A stretch of 64,000 bases of DNA from positions 372,001 to 436,000 of the forward strand of contig NZ_LIPD01000001.1 in the NCBI RefSeq assembly GCF_001905545.1, in the 5' to 3' direction. The stretch comes from Streptomyces sp. CB02056 (GTDB taxonomy: Bacteria > Actinomycetota > Actinomycetes > Streptomycetales > Streptomycetaceae). Made by a program: the position numbers and the translations under genes. This document shows positions 18,201 to 26,637 of the stretch, one piece after another; the first letter of the stretch is position 1; each line of letters begins with the position of its first letter. The notes under the pieces are model-generated. The model was not told where the DNA came from. It saw only the letters and a list, made by a program, of their open reading frames with translations, and made no database searches.

Positions 18201-19715
18201 GTGCCCGCCCCCCAGCCCCGCGCCGCCGCAGCCGCGCCCGCCCCCGGGCCCGCGCTCGGGCGCCGCCGCCGTCTGCTCGTCCTGGCGATCTGCTGCCTGA
18301 GCCTGTTCATCGTCGGCCTCGACAACACCGTGGTGAACATCGCCCTGCCGGTGATCCAGCGGGACCTGGACGCCCCGGCGTCCGGGCTGCAGTGGATCAT
18401 CGACGCCTACACCCTGGTGCTGGCCTCGCTGCTGATGCTGTTCGGCTCGGTGGCCGACCGCTTCGGCCGCCGCCGGGTGTTCCAGACCGGCCTGGTCTGC
18501 TTCGCGCTCGGCTCGCTGCTGTGCAGCCAGGCACCGAGCCTGGGCTGGCTGGTGGCGTTCCGGGCGCTCCAGGCGGTGGGCGGCTCGATGCTCAACCCGG
18601 TGGCGATGTCGATCATCACCAACACCTTCACCGACCCGAAGGAGCGGGCCCGGGCGATCGGCGTCTGGGGCGGCGTGGTCGGCATCTCGATGGCGCTCGG
18701 CCCGCTGCTCGGCGGCTTCCTGGTGGACGGCGCGGGCTGGCCGTCGATCTTCCTGATCAACGTCCCGGTGGCGCTCGCCGCCATCGCGCTGACCGCCCGC
18801 TATGTCCCGGAGTCCCGCGCCCCCCGGCCGCGCCGGCTGGACCCGGTGGGGCAGTTGCTGATGATCGTGCTGCTCGGCTGCGGCACCGCCGCGATCATCG
18901 AGGGCCCGGCCAACGGCTGGACCTCCCCGCTGATCCTCACCCTGGCCGCGACCGCGCTGGCCGCGCTGGTCGCCTTCCCGCTCTGGGAGCGGCGGGTGGC
19001 CGAGCCGCTGGTGGACCCCCGGTTCTTCGCCAGCGTGCCGTTCACCGGCGCCGCCGTCACCGCGGTCTGCGCGTTCGCCGCGCTCGGCGGCTTCCTCTTC
19101 CTCAGCACCCTCTACCTCCAGGACGTCCGGCACTACAGCCCGGTCGAGGCCGGCCTGTGGACGCTGCCGATGGCCGGGATGATGCTGGTCTGCGCGCCGC
19201 TGTCCGGACGGATCGTCGCCGGCCGGGGCCCGCGCCTGCCGCTGGTCGCGGCCGGGATCGGCCTCGCCGCGAGCGGGCTGCTGCTCACCCGGCTCGCCGC
19301 CGACTCCCCGCCGGCCCTGCTGCTGGTCGCGTACGCGCTGTTCGGCTTCGGCTTCGGCATGGTGAACGCGCCGATCACCAACGCCGCCGTCGCGGGGATG
19401 CCGCGGGCCCAGGCGGGCGTGGCGGCGGCGGTCGCCTCGACCAGCCGTCAGGTCGGCCAGTCGCTGGGCGTGGCGGTGATCGGTACGGTCGTCACCGCGG
19501 CCGTGGTCGGACCGGTCGCGACCGGTTTCGCCCCGGCCAGCCACGCCGGCTGGTGGATCCTGGTCGGCCTCGGCGGCGCCGTCCTCGCCCTCGGCCTGGC
19601 CACCACCACCGCCCGGGCGAGCGTGACGGCGGCCCGGGTGGCCGCCCGCCTCGGCGCCGAGGCGCCGGCCGTCCGGTCCGGTGTACGGGAGGCGCCGCCC
19701 GAGCGGCTACGATGA
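18201..19715 (+). CDS. MFS drug-exporter (DHA2, 14-TM type)
   Basis: 504 aa from the GTG at 18201. After an Ala/Pro-rich cytoplasmic lead come about 14 membrane helices. Motif A is seen as GSVADRFGRRRVF, motif D1 as LDNTVVNIALPVIQRDL, and motif C-like glycines as ALGPLLGGFLVDGAGW. It is a proton-coupled exporter of the EmrB/QacA family with unknown substrate. No regulator gene is adjacent. Its stop lies only about 10 bp before the mature 5' end of rnpB, so the rnpB promoter must lie inside this gene. Confidence 0.92.
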   Translation: MPAPQPRAAAAAPAPGPALGRRRRLLVLAICCLSLFIVGLDNTVVNIALPVIQRDLDAPASGLQWIIDAYTLVLASLLMLFGSVADRFGRRRVFQTGLVCFALGSLLCSQAPSLGWLVAFRALQAVGGSMLNPVAMSIITNTFTDPKERARAIGVWGGVVGISMALGPLLGGFLVDGAGWPSIFLINVPVALAAIALTARYVPESRAPRPRRLDPVGQLLMIVLLGCGTAAIIEGPANGWTSPLILTLAATALAALVAFPLWERRVAEPLVDPRFFASVPFTGAAVTAVCAFAALGGFLFLSTLYLQDVRHYSPVEAGLWTLPMAGMMLVCAPLSGRIVAGRGPRLPLVAAGIGLAASGLLLTRLAADSPPALLLVAYALFGFGFGMVNAPITNAAVAGMPRAQAGVAAAVASTSRQVGQSLGVAVIGTVVTAAVVGPVATGFAPASHAGWWILVGLGGAVLALGLATTTARASVTAARVAARLGAEAPAVRSGVREAPPERLR

Positions 19716-19724
19716 CCACTACGG

Positions 19725-20126
19725 CGGAAGAGCCGGCCGGGCGGTCGCGACGGGTCCCAGACCCGCCGAGGAACGTCCGGGCTCCACAGAGCAGGGTGGT
19801 GGGTAACGCCCACCCGGGGTGACCCGCGGGACAGTGCCACAGAAAACAGACCGCCCACCGCTTTTCGTGGTGGGTAAGGGTGAAACGGTGGTGTAAGAGA
19901 CCACCAGCGACCGGGGTGACCCGGCCGGCTAGGTAAACCCCACCTGGAGCAAGGTCAAGATCGGCGCCCTCGGGCGCCGTGCGCGGACGATTGAAGGCTG
20001 CTCGCCCGAGTCCGCGGGTGGACCGCACGAGGCTGTCGGCAACGGCAGCCCTAGATGGATGGCCGCCTCCCCGGGCCGCGCAAGCAACCCGGGAGACAGA
20101 ACCCGGCGTACAGGCCGACTCTTCCG
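19725..20126 (+). ncRNA. rnpB: RNase P RNA, bacterial class A
   Basis: About 402 nt. The 5' (GGAAGAGCCGGCC) and 3' (GGCCGACTCTTCC) ends pair as helix P1. Conserved core sequences are present: GAGGAACGTCCGGGCTCC near the 5' side, GGGTAAGGGTGAAACGGTG, AGACCACCAGCG, and near the 3' side AGATGGATGGCCGCC and ACAGAACCCGGCGTACAGGCC. It is the catalytic RNA that removes tRNA 5' leaders. The last 26 nt fall in the left copy of the 71-bp repeat, so the gene was rebuilt, not broken, by island insertion. Ends are set by P1 pairing and may be off by a few bases. Confidence 0.97.
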
Positions 20127-20171
20127 CCCCCTTCCCCGCCCGCCGGTCAGGCGGGGCGGGCGCCGACCGCG
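20101..20171. repeat. Left direct repeat (attL-like)
   Basis: The repeat begins inside rnpB, 26 nt before its end, contains the hairpin terminator at 20135-20160, and ends within the last codons of vsr. It differs from the right copy only at 20134 (C; T at 30983). It restores a full rnpB 3' end next to foreign DNA, as expected of elements that insert into RNA genes. Confidence 0.9.
20135..20160. terminator. rnpB terminator hairpin
   Basis: A 10-bp GC stem with one bulged G and a GGTCA loop starts 9 nt after the rnpB 3' end. On the minus strand it contains the stop codon of vsr (20147-20149). An identical hairpin is in the right repeat at 30984-31009, where it holds the stop of the small zinc protein. 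Confidence 0.75.
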
Positions 20172-20884
20172 GTCCTGACCGCTTCGGCGGCCGTGTCCGG
20201 CGGGACGTGCTCCCAGATCCGGACCACCGTCCACCCGGCAGCCTTCAGTGCCTCGTTGGTCTCCGCATCGCGTTCCCGGGTGCGGTTGAGCTTCTTCTCC
20301 CAGAACGAGCTGTTGGCCGAGGGCCGGGTGCCGTGGTCCGGGCAGCCGTGCCAGAAGCAGCCGTCGACGAACACGGCGACCTTCGTCTTCGGGAAGACCA
20401 GGTCGGCTGTTCGTCTAAGGTCGGGCAGGGGCCGCGCCGACACGCGGTAACGGAGTCCCTCGGCGTGCAGCAGCGAGCGAAGCCGAAGCTCCGGGGTCGT
20501 GTCCCTGCCCTTGTTCGAGCGCATGGAACGCCGGGTCCCGGGCGAGGACGCCCAGGAGGCGACACCCTGCTTGGCGACGTCGACCAGGAGTCCGGCCTCC
20601 CGGGCAAGACGCCATCCCTCGCGCAGGTTGGCGCCACGGGTACGACGGTCGACGACGCCGAGCCGGACGCTGCGCGTGCGGCCGTCGACGGACCAGCGCA
20701 GACCCGCGCGGGTGGTGCCCGTCCGGGGCGATGTGGTGAGGACGACACTCGCAGGCCGTAGCCGGCCACCTCCGATGTCCACCAATCGGGCTTCCGAGCC
20801 CCCGGCTGCACGATCCTGCTCGCGTGATCGCTCGGCCCGGCTCAGTGACCGTGCGGGGTCGGTCCGCGAATCCGTGGCGTTCAT
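20147..20884 (-). CDS. vsr: Vsr-like mismatch/restriction endonuclease with N-terminal extension
   Basis: 245 aa from the ATG at 20882-20884; longer readings upstream lack conserved sequence. The Vsr domain spans residues about 112-245: the entry motif SMRSNKGRDTTPELRLRSLL, likely catalytic Asp161 in TADLVFP, FVDGCFWHGCPDH (172-184) with the zinc-site His/Cys, and SSFWEKKLNRTRERD. E. coli Vsr nicks next to T:G mismatches at Dcm sites; Vsr-like proteins also occur as nucleases in restriction systems. Residues about 40-100 are an added domain with LRWSVDGRTRSVRLG, predicted beta-hairpin. The last seven codons (AVGARPA) and stop are supplied by the 71-bp repeat and match the end of the host gene at 30996. 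Divergent from the Z1 operon. Confidence 0.9.
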   Translation of the reverse strand: MNATDSRTDPARSLSRAERSREQDRAAGGSEARLVDIGGGRLRPASVVLTTSPRTGTTRAGLRWSVDGRTRSVRLGVVDRRTRGANLREGWRLAREAGLLVDVAKQGVASWASSPGTRRSMRSNKGRDTTPELRLRSLLHAEGLRYRVSARPLPDLRRTADLVFPKTKVAVFVDGCFWHGCPDHGTRPSANSSFWEKKLNRTRERDAETNEALKAAGWTVVRIWEHVPPDTAAEAVRTAVGARPA

Positions 20885-21134
20885 CCTGATCAGTCCCGTT
20901 CTCCGCCTGCCGGGCACGTGTGTGGCCTTTGAAGGCCCGGCTGCAAGGGCCAGCCTAGGACCTGCCACGGACACTCGGTCCCATCGTGAGGGCCGAGTGG
21001 TGAACAGGAGGCGGTCGAAACGGTGATTGCCTGTACTGTTTTCGCGATCGATCCATGGCCGGGGCGCTCGCATCGCCGTCGTGCCTTGGGTGGGGCGTGG
21101 ACGAATCAGCTGTACAGGGGAGCCGGGCGGCGCA
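20885..21134. promoter_or_regulatory. Divergent vsr/Z1 promoter region with inverted repeat
   Basis: These 250 bp between divergent starts must hold both promoters. An inverted repeat CACTCGG (20972-20978) / CCGAGTG (20993-20999) with a 14-nt spacer could be an operator. A TTGCCT -35-like element sits at 21027-21032 but lacks a strong -10; TACTGT at 21034-21039 is another possible -10. Assignments are tentative. Confidence 0.4.
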
Positions 21135-23735
21135 ATGAACGAGTTCGATCTGCAGTACGAGGCGTTTAAACAGCTGATCAAGCAGAAGACGCCCGAGCAG
21201 GCCCTGAGCACGATCAGGCTCTTCGGGATGAGTGAGGAACTGGTCAGGCGCATCGCCGAACGGCACCAGCAGGAGACCATCAAGGTGCGGGACATGCGTC
21301 AGCCCGGCTCCGTGGTCCGCAACAACCGTGAGACCTGGTACGTCGGTCCACAGGAGGGTGACCGTTGCTGGCCCGCGCTCCAGAACCTGCTCGGGCGGAC
21401 CGCGTGGGACGAGGAGTCCGTTCAGAGTCTGGACGAGGCCTCCACCAAGGTGGTCTCGATGCTCGACCACCCCCTGGAGAAGTCGTTCTCCACTCGCGGA
21501 CTGGTCGTTGGATACGTCCAGTCCGGGAAGACCACCAACTTCACGGCGCTGATCGCCAAGGCGGCAGACGTCGGATACAAGTTCTTCATCGTTCTGGCCG
21601 GCATGCACAACGGACTGCGCAGGCAGACCCAGCTGAGGCTTCAGGACCAGCTGGTGGATCCGGTGCTGGATCAGTGGCACACGCTGACCAAGGCGGAAGG
21701 CGACTTCGAACCGCACGGCAATCCGGCTGCCTTCTTCGCCCAGAGCAACGGGCAGCACGTGCTCTGCGTGGTGAAGAAGAACGTCCCCCGACTGAAGAAG
21801 CTCAGGAGCTGGCTTGAGCAGGCGCCCGACTATCTGAAGACGTGCCCCACGCTCATCATCGACGACGAGGCGGACCAGGCCAGTGTCGCCTCCAAGACGA
21901 CGAACCCGTTGATCCGGGAGATCATCGACCTCTTCCCTCGTGGCGGCTATGTGGGCTACACGGCCACCCCGTTCGCGAACCTGCTGATCGACCCGGCCGC
22001 CGGGGACCTCTATCCCAAGGATTTCATCGTCAACCTGCCGAAGCCGAAGGGGCACTTCGGGACCGAGGTGCTGTTCGGCCGGCAGCCGATCGACGGGGAG
22101 GACCCGGAGGACGTTCCGGACGGCTACGACATGATTCGTACGGTCCCGTACGAGGAGATCCCCCTGGTTCGGCCGGGACGCGACGAGATCGACGGATTCG
22201 TTCCCGAGATCGAGGGGGCCCTGCGCGATTCCGTTCTCTACTTCTGGCTCGCGACCGCCGCCCGCCGCTTCCGCGGCACGGGGAACCGCCATTCCACGAT
22301 GCTCGTCCACACCAGTGTCGGCACCGCTGTGCACGAGAGCTTCAAGGCTCCGCTGGAGGACTTCCGGGAGGAGGTCGCCGCGCTGGTCGAGCACCGGGAC
22401 ACGGCCGCACTCGGCGAGCTGCGCAGCCTGTGGGGGAGCGAGACCTGCCGTGTGGACGCGGGCGAGTTCGACGAAACGGAGACCTCGTTCGACGAGCTCC
22501 TGGAACACCTGCCCGCGGTTCTCGCGGAGTGCCGGATCATTCTGGACAACTCCACGAGCCTTGAGCGCCTCGACTACGAGAACGGTCCGGTCACGGCGAT
22601 CGCGGTCGGAGGGAACACCCTCTCCCGCGGCCTGACTCTGGAGGGCCTGATCGTCAGCTACTTCGTGCGTGGTGCGTCCACGTACGACACGCTCCTCCAG
22701 ATGGGGCGTTGGTTCGGTTTCCGCAACGGCTATGCGGACCTGCCGCGCGTGTGGATGACGGACGACCTGCGCGACTCGTTCCGGCACATCGCGATGGTCG
22801 AGGCGGAGATGCGGCGTGACATCGACCGCTTCCTCGTCGAGGACAAGACGCCGGAGACCTTCGCGGTCCGCCTGCGCAGTCACCCTTCGCTGAGGATCAC
22901 CGCAGCCGCGAAGATGCGCGACGCGATCAAGGCGAGTTCGTCGTACGGCGGTCAGCGCATTCAGACCCGGTACTTCCACACGCACGACGCGGCCTGGCTA
23001 CGGGCCAACCAGGAGGCCGCTGGCGGGCTGCTCCGTGACGCGTTGCAGCTTGACGGTGCGCGGCACGAGGACCACACGGTTCACGGCCGGCCCGGTAGGC
23101 ACGTGCTGAGGGACGTCTCGCACGGCCTGGTCCTCAGGTTCCTGAACGAGTACCGATTCCATGAGAAGTCGATGGACTGCGACACGAAGCTGCTGCGGGA
23201 GTACATCGAGAAGCGCACCCGGGCCAGTAACGGAGGAGGTCTGCGCCGCTGGAACGTCGCGGTGGTGGGCAACGCCCCGAGCGGTTCGTCGGACATGCTC
23301 TACGAGTTCGTCGAGGGCATCGCCGTCGACCGGATCGTTCGCGCGCGGCAGATCACGGCCGATCCGGCGACCGCGGACATCAAGACCCTGATGAATCCGA
23401 TCGACGCCGGTATCGACCTGGACCTCGAGGGCTGGTCCGGCGGGAAGGTCACCGAGGACGTGCTCAAGCAGCTCAGGCAGACCCAGCTGCCGGACACCGG
23501 GCTGCTCGTCCTCTACCCGATAGACCGGGTTTCGCCGACCAGGCGCAAGAAGCGTCTCCCGCTGGACGCCGTCGACCATGTGATCGGTGTGGGCATGGTG
23601 TTCCCCGTGCCGCGTGGCGAGGACACCAGGGTGGACTGGTACAGCGCGGACCTCTCCGGTGTCGTGCAGGACGACGACCTGGACGCGCTGCCGGAGGAGG
23701 ACCTCTCGGCCGTGCTCTACGAGGAGCAGGGCTGA
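21135..23735 (+). CDS. Z1-domain superfamily ATPase/helicase
   Basis: 866 aa from the ATG at 21135 (MNEFDLQYEA); an ATG at 21027 adds 36 non-conserved residues and was rejected. Walker A is GYVQSGKTT (about 126-134), Walker B is LIIDDEAD (240-247), and a helicase-like motif III reads VGYTATPFANL (about 263-273). The Z1 block GGNTLSRGLTLEGL, followed by STYDTLLQMGRWFGFR, matches the Z1 domain (PF10593). Z1 proteins accompany MutL/MORC-like ATPases and methylases in restriction-type loci. Likely role: ATP-driven translocation or remodelling on DNA that feeds the nuclease subunits. The stop overlaps the next start (ATGA). Full length for the family. Confidence 0.92.
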   Translation: MNEFDLQYEAFKQLIKQKTPEQALSTIRLFGMSEELVRRIAERHQQETIKVRDMRQPGSVVRNNRETWYVGPQEGDRCWPALQNLLGRTAWDEESVQSLDEASTKVVSMLDHPLEKSFSTRGLVVGYVQSGKTTNFTALIAKAADVGYKFFIVLAGMHNGLRRQTQLRLQDQLVDPVLDQWHTLTKAEGDFEPHGNPAAFFAQSNGQHVLCVVKKNVPRLKKLRSWLEQAPDYLKTCPTLIIDDEADQASVASKTTNPLIREIIDLFPRGGYVGYTATPFANLLIDPAAGDLYPKDFIVNLPKPKGHFGTEVLFGRQPIDGEDPEDVPDGYDMIRTVPYEEIPLVRPGRDEIDGFVPEIEGALRDSVLYFWLATAARRFRGTGNRHSTMLVHTSVGTAVHESFKAPLEDFREEVAALVEHRDTAALGELRSLWGSETCRVDAGEFDETETSFDELLEHLPAVLAECRIILDNSTSLERLDYENGPVTAIAVGGNTLSRGLTLEGLIVSYFVRGASTYDTLLQMGRWFGFRNGYADLPRVWMTDDLRDSFRHIAMVEAEMRRDIDRFLVEDKTPETFAVRLRSHPSLRITAAAKMRDAIKASSSYGGQRIQTRYFHTHDAAWLRANQEAAGGLLRDALQLDGARHEDHTVHGRPGRHVLRDVSHGLVLRFLNEYRFHEKSMDCDTKLLREYIEKRTRASNGGGLRRWNVAVVGNAPSGSSDMLYEFVEGIAVDRIVRARQITADPATADIKTLMNPIDAGIDLDLEGWSGGKVTEDVLKQLRQTQLPDTGLLVLYPIDRVSPTRRKKRLPLDAVDHVIGVGMVFPVPRGEDTRVDWYSADLSGVVQDDDLDALPEEDLSAVLYEEQG

Positions 23736-24748
23736 TGACGGACGGAGGCCTTCAGAGGATTCTCGAGGAACACTGGGCGGCCCTCGGTGCCGGTCCCGCC
23801 GGTGGTGTCGATGTCGTCCGGACCTCGGAGTTGCCGGTCGACACGGAACAGGGGCGTCTGTTGGCGGCGGTGGACGGTCACGGATTCCGACACCTCCTGG
23901 TGCCTCTGCAGCGCCGTCAGAGCGTGGCCGGCAGTGGGGCCGGAGCGGCTCTGCGCATATTCGAACGGCCGCTGCAGGACGATGACGCGTACGGGCGGTA
24001 CGCCGACATCACCTGTGCGCTCCGGGAGCTTGACGACGTCTTCACCGGTCTGTGCAAGGACGTCCTGCTCGCTCTGGAAGCGGATGGTTCACGCCCGTAC
24101 CGGACGGCCCTCGCGGTCGTGGACCGCTGGCGCCGGTTGTTCGCCGGGGTCCCGAGGATGCTCAGCCGCGAACAGCTCGTCGGGTTGCATGGTGAACTGA
24201 CAGTCCTGGAGCGACTTCTCACGATCGATCCGGGGGCCGTTCGGCTCTGGGCGGGCCCCGACGGGCAACGCCACGACTTCACCGACGGACGCCACGCCGT
24301 CGAGGTGAAGAGCACGATCGACGCCTCGGAGCGGAGAACCGTCCATGTGCACGGACTGGACCAGCTCGAGGAGCCAGACGGCGGCGATCTTCTGCTGGGC
24401 TGGCACAGGTTCGAGGAGCGTGTCGACGGAGAGACCCTGAAGGAACGGGTCCAGCGGGTGCGCGACCTCTGTGACGACGAGTCCGGGTTCATGACCAGGC
24501 TGCTGAGCGCGGGTTACCGGTCGGGCTTGGGCGACCCGCAAGCCGACCGCCGTCTTCGGTTGGTGGAGAGTCGGTGGTACACGGTCGATGAAACGTTCCC
24601 GCGGTTGACGGTGGGCTCGCTCGTCGACGGCGTACCCGAAGGCGTGTCGGATGTCGGATACATGGTCGACCTGGTCGGGGTGCGTGCGGAGCCGCTGGAG
24701 CCCGGCGTCGTCGACGAGCTGCTGACACGAATGGGGCGGGACGCGTGA
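23735..24748 (+). CDS. DUF4420-type PD-(D/E)XK nuclease-fold protein
   Basis: 337 aa. Its ATG overlaps the Z1 stop by ATGA. The putative active site is Glu153 in GLHGELTVLERLL, Asp181 in HDFTDGRHA, and EVK at 190-192 (AVEVKST), the order expected of the PD-(D/E)XK fold. The family (annotated PD-(D/E)XK motif protein, DUF4420) is a regular partner of Z1 proteins. Predicted role: the DNA-cutting subunit of the complex, alongside or instead of Vsr. Key residues appear intact. Its own stop overlaps the GTG of the next gene. Confidence 0.85.
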   Translation: MTDGGLQRILEEHWAALGAGPAGGVDVVRTSELPVDTEQGRLLAAVDGHGFRHLLVPLQRRQSVAGSGAGAALRIFERPLQDDDAYGRYADITCALRELDDVFTGLCKDVLLALEADGSRPYRTALAVVDRWRRLFAGVPRMLSREQLVGLHGELTVLERLLTIDPGAVRLWAGPDGQRHDFTDGRHAVEVKSTIDASERRTVHVHGLDQLEEPDGGDLLLGWHRFEERVDGETLKERVQRVRDLCDDESGFMTRLLSAGYRSGLGDPQADRRLRLVESRWYTVDETFPRLTVGSLVDGVPEGVSDVGYMVDLVGVRAEPLEPGVVDELLTRMGRDA

Positions 24749-26637
24749 CGACGGTGCCGCGATGGTTCTCGGAACAGCACGGACCGGGCGGTGGGAACGG
24801 CGGGTCCCTGCTGCTGCGTCGGCTCGATGCGACGGAACTCGATCACCTGACCCTGCTGGTGCGGGAGTCGGCCCAGAACAGCTGGGACGCCCGGATCGGG
24901 GACGGGCCGGTCGACTTCAGGATCGAACTGCGGACGCTCGGCCCGGCCGAGGCGCCGGCGTGGCGCGCGTTGCTCGAACGCGACGCGCCGACGCCCGCTC
25001 ATCTCCCGCTGCGGGCGTCCCTCCACCGTTCGGCACCGAGGATGCTCATGGTCACGGATCTCGGCACCAAGGGCCTCGGCGGCCCGACCCGGGCCGACGA
25101 GGTGTCGGAGGAGGCCTCGGACTTCGTCGCGTTCGTGAGGAACGTCGGCGACTCCCAGGACGCGGAGGGCCGGGGCGGTACGTACGGCGCGGGCCGGGTG
25201 GTCTTCCACCTCGCGTCCGCCGCACACACCGTGCTCGTTCACACCCGCTGTCGGATCGGGAAGCGGATCGAGACCCGCCTCATCGGGTGGGCGCTGCACG
25301 AGCGGTACACCACGGAGACCGTTCTCGGTCCCCGATCCTTCACCGGGCGCCACTACTGGGGCGAGGTTCGGGACCGAGGAGACCAGACAGGCGTGTCGTA
25401 CGTCGAGCCGCTGACCGGGGAAGCGGCCGACACCGTAGCCCGGGAACTCGGCCTGCACCCGTTCCCCGATGACGCGACCGGGACGACGGTCGCGATCGTC
25501 GACCCCGATTTCGGAAGCCGCACCGCGGCCGAGGCGATGCGGTGGATCGCCGATGCCATGGTCTGGAACCTGTGGCCCAAGATGCTTCCCGGTGCCGACG
25601 GCAAGCCGCCGCTTCGTCTCTCCGTGGTGCACGACGGCACCACGGTGCCGGTGTCCGATCCGGCCGCGGTCCCGCACCTGGGGCCCTTCGTGCACGCGTT
25701 CCGCTCGATGGACAGGACGATCGAGCACCGAAGCCTCGGCCGGGTCCTGGGCACCTTCGGACTCAAGCCGTTGATCTCACCGTTCGGTGAGCCGCCTGAA
25801 CCGGCGAGGGAGGCCGGCATCGTCGGGCGGGTGCACCACGCATGTCTGATGCGGCCCGTCGATCTGGTCGTGAAGTACCTCGAAGGGCCCGCGCCCACGG
25901 ACGAGGCGATGGGGTACGCGGCGGTCTTCCGAGCGGACTCCGCAATGGACCGCGTCTTCGCGGCCAGCGAGCCGGCCACCCACGACGACTGGCTGGTCGA
26001 GAAGCTGAGCGGGGACGAGTACCGTCTGGCCGGATGGGCCATGCGCGAGATCAAGCGCGAAATGAAGGACGCGGCCGCCCCGCGAGCGCAGGGCGTGGAG
26101 TCCGGCGACGGCGTCTCGCTCGCCCGCATGAGCCGGTTGATGTCGGGCCTCATGGTCGGCGCCGCAGGACAAGGGGGCGCGGCCGTGTTCGGCTCGCCCG
26201 ATGGGATTCGCCAGCCGGGGGAGCGGTCCGGTACGGCGCCGGCCGGCTCGATGGCGAAAGGCCCATCGGACACGACGGTGAATCGGTCCGGTAGGCGTGG
26301 TGCCCGGGTCCGGCACCTGGACGACCCGTTCCCTGACATCTTCGAAGGGCGTCCGGTGGTGGTCCAGCGTTTCCAGCTGCCGGACTCCGGACCGTATGAG
26401 GTGAAGGCGGTTCTCGGCGTCACCCTGGGGGGAGGCGGCCGGGAGGACTCGCCACCGGAGGGTGCGGCGGTACCCGAGGTGATGGGCTGGACGTCCGACG
26501 CGGGTGACTTCGCGACCACGAGAACCCTGCAAGCGGAAGGCGGGGACGGGAAGGTCTGGTCCCTCCTGGTCAGGCCGGCGCCCGACACCGTGACGCAGGT
26601 GACACTCGAAGCCGGGTTCAGGGAGGTGTCCGCATGA
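24745..26637 (+). CDS. MutL/MORC-like GHKL ATPase
   Basis: 630 aa from the GTG at 24745, overlapping the previous stop (GTGA). The Bergerat ATP-binding fold is visible: motif I LVRESAQNSWDAR (Glu41, Asn45, Asp48), motif II MLMVTDLGTKGLGG (Asp105) and motif III RGGTYGAGRVVF (about 143-154). The remaining 400 residues hold a transducer-like domain and a C-terminal beta-rich segment. GHKL ATPases of this type act as ATP-operated clamps on DNA (MutL, MORC, gyrase B). In restriction-type loci they occur with Z1, DUF4420 and methylases. No MutL endonuclease motif was seen. Start of the protein is firm because of the coupling. Confidence 0.85.
   Translation: MTTVPRWFSEQHGPGGGNGGSLLLRRLDATELDHLTLLVRESAQNSWDARIGDGPVDFRIELRTLGPAEAPAWRALLERDAPTPAHLPLRASLHRSAPRMLMVTDLGTKGLGGPTRADEVSEEASDFVAFVRNVGDSQDAEGRGGTYGAGRVVFHLASAAHTVLVHTRCRIGKRIETRLIGWALHERYTTETVLGPRSFTGRHYWGEVRDRGDQTGVSYVEPLTGEAADTVARELGLHPFPDDATGTTVAIVDPDFGSRTAAEAMRWIADAMVWNLWPKMLPGADGKPPLRLSVVHDGTTVPVSDPAAVPHLGPFVHAFRSMDRTIEHRSLGRVLGTFGLKPLISPFGEPPEPAREAGIVGRVHHACLMRPVDLVVKYLEGPAPTDEAMGYAAVFRADSAMDRVFAASEPATHDDWLVEKLSGDEYRLAGWAMREIKREMKDAAAPRAQGVESGDGVSLARMSRLMSGLMVGAAGQGGAAVFGSPDGIRQPGERSGTAPAGSMAKGPSDTTVNRSGRRGARVRHLDDPFPDIFEGRPVVVQRFQLPDSGPYEVKAVLGVTLGGGGREDSPPEGAAVPEVMGWTSDAGDFATTRTLQAEGGDGKVWSLLVRPAPDTVTQVTLEAGFREVSA

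Noticed and set aside
16092..19544. 1150-codon minus-strand open frame
   Set aside because: Only its last 149 codons (16092-16541) are a real DUF3995 gene; the rest is antisense to the RNB and MFS genes.
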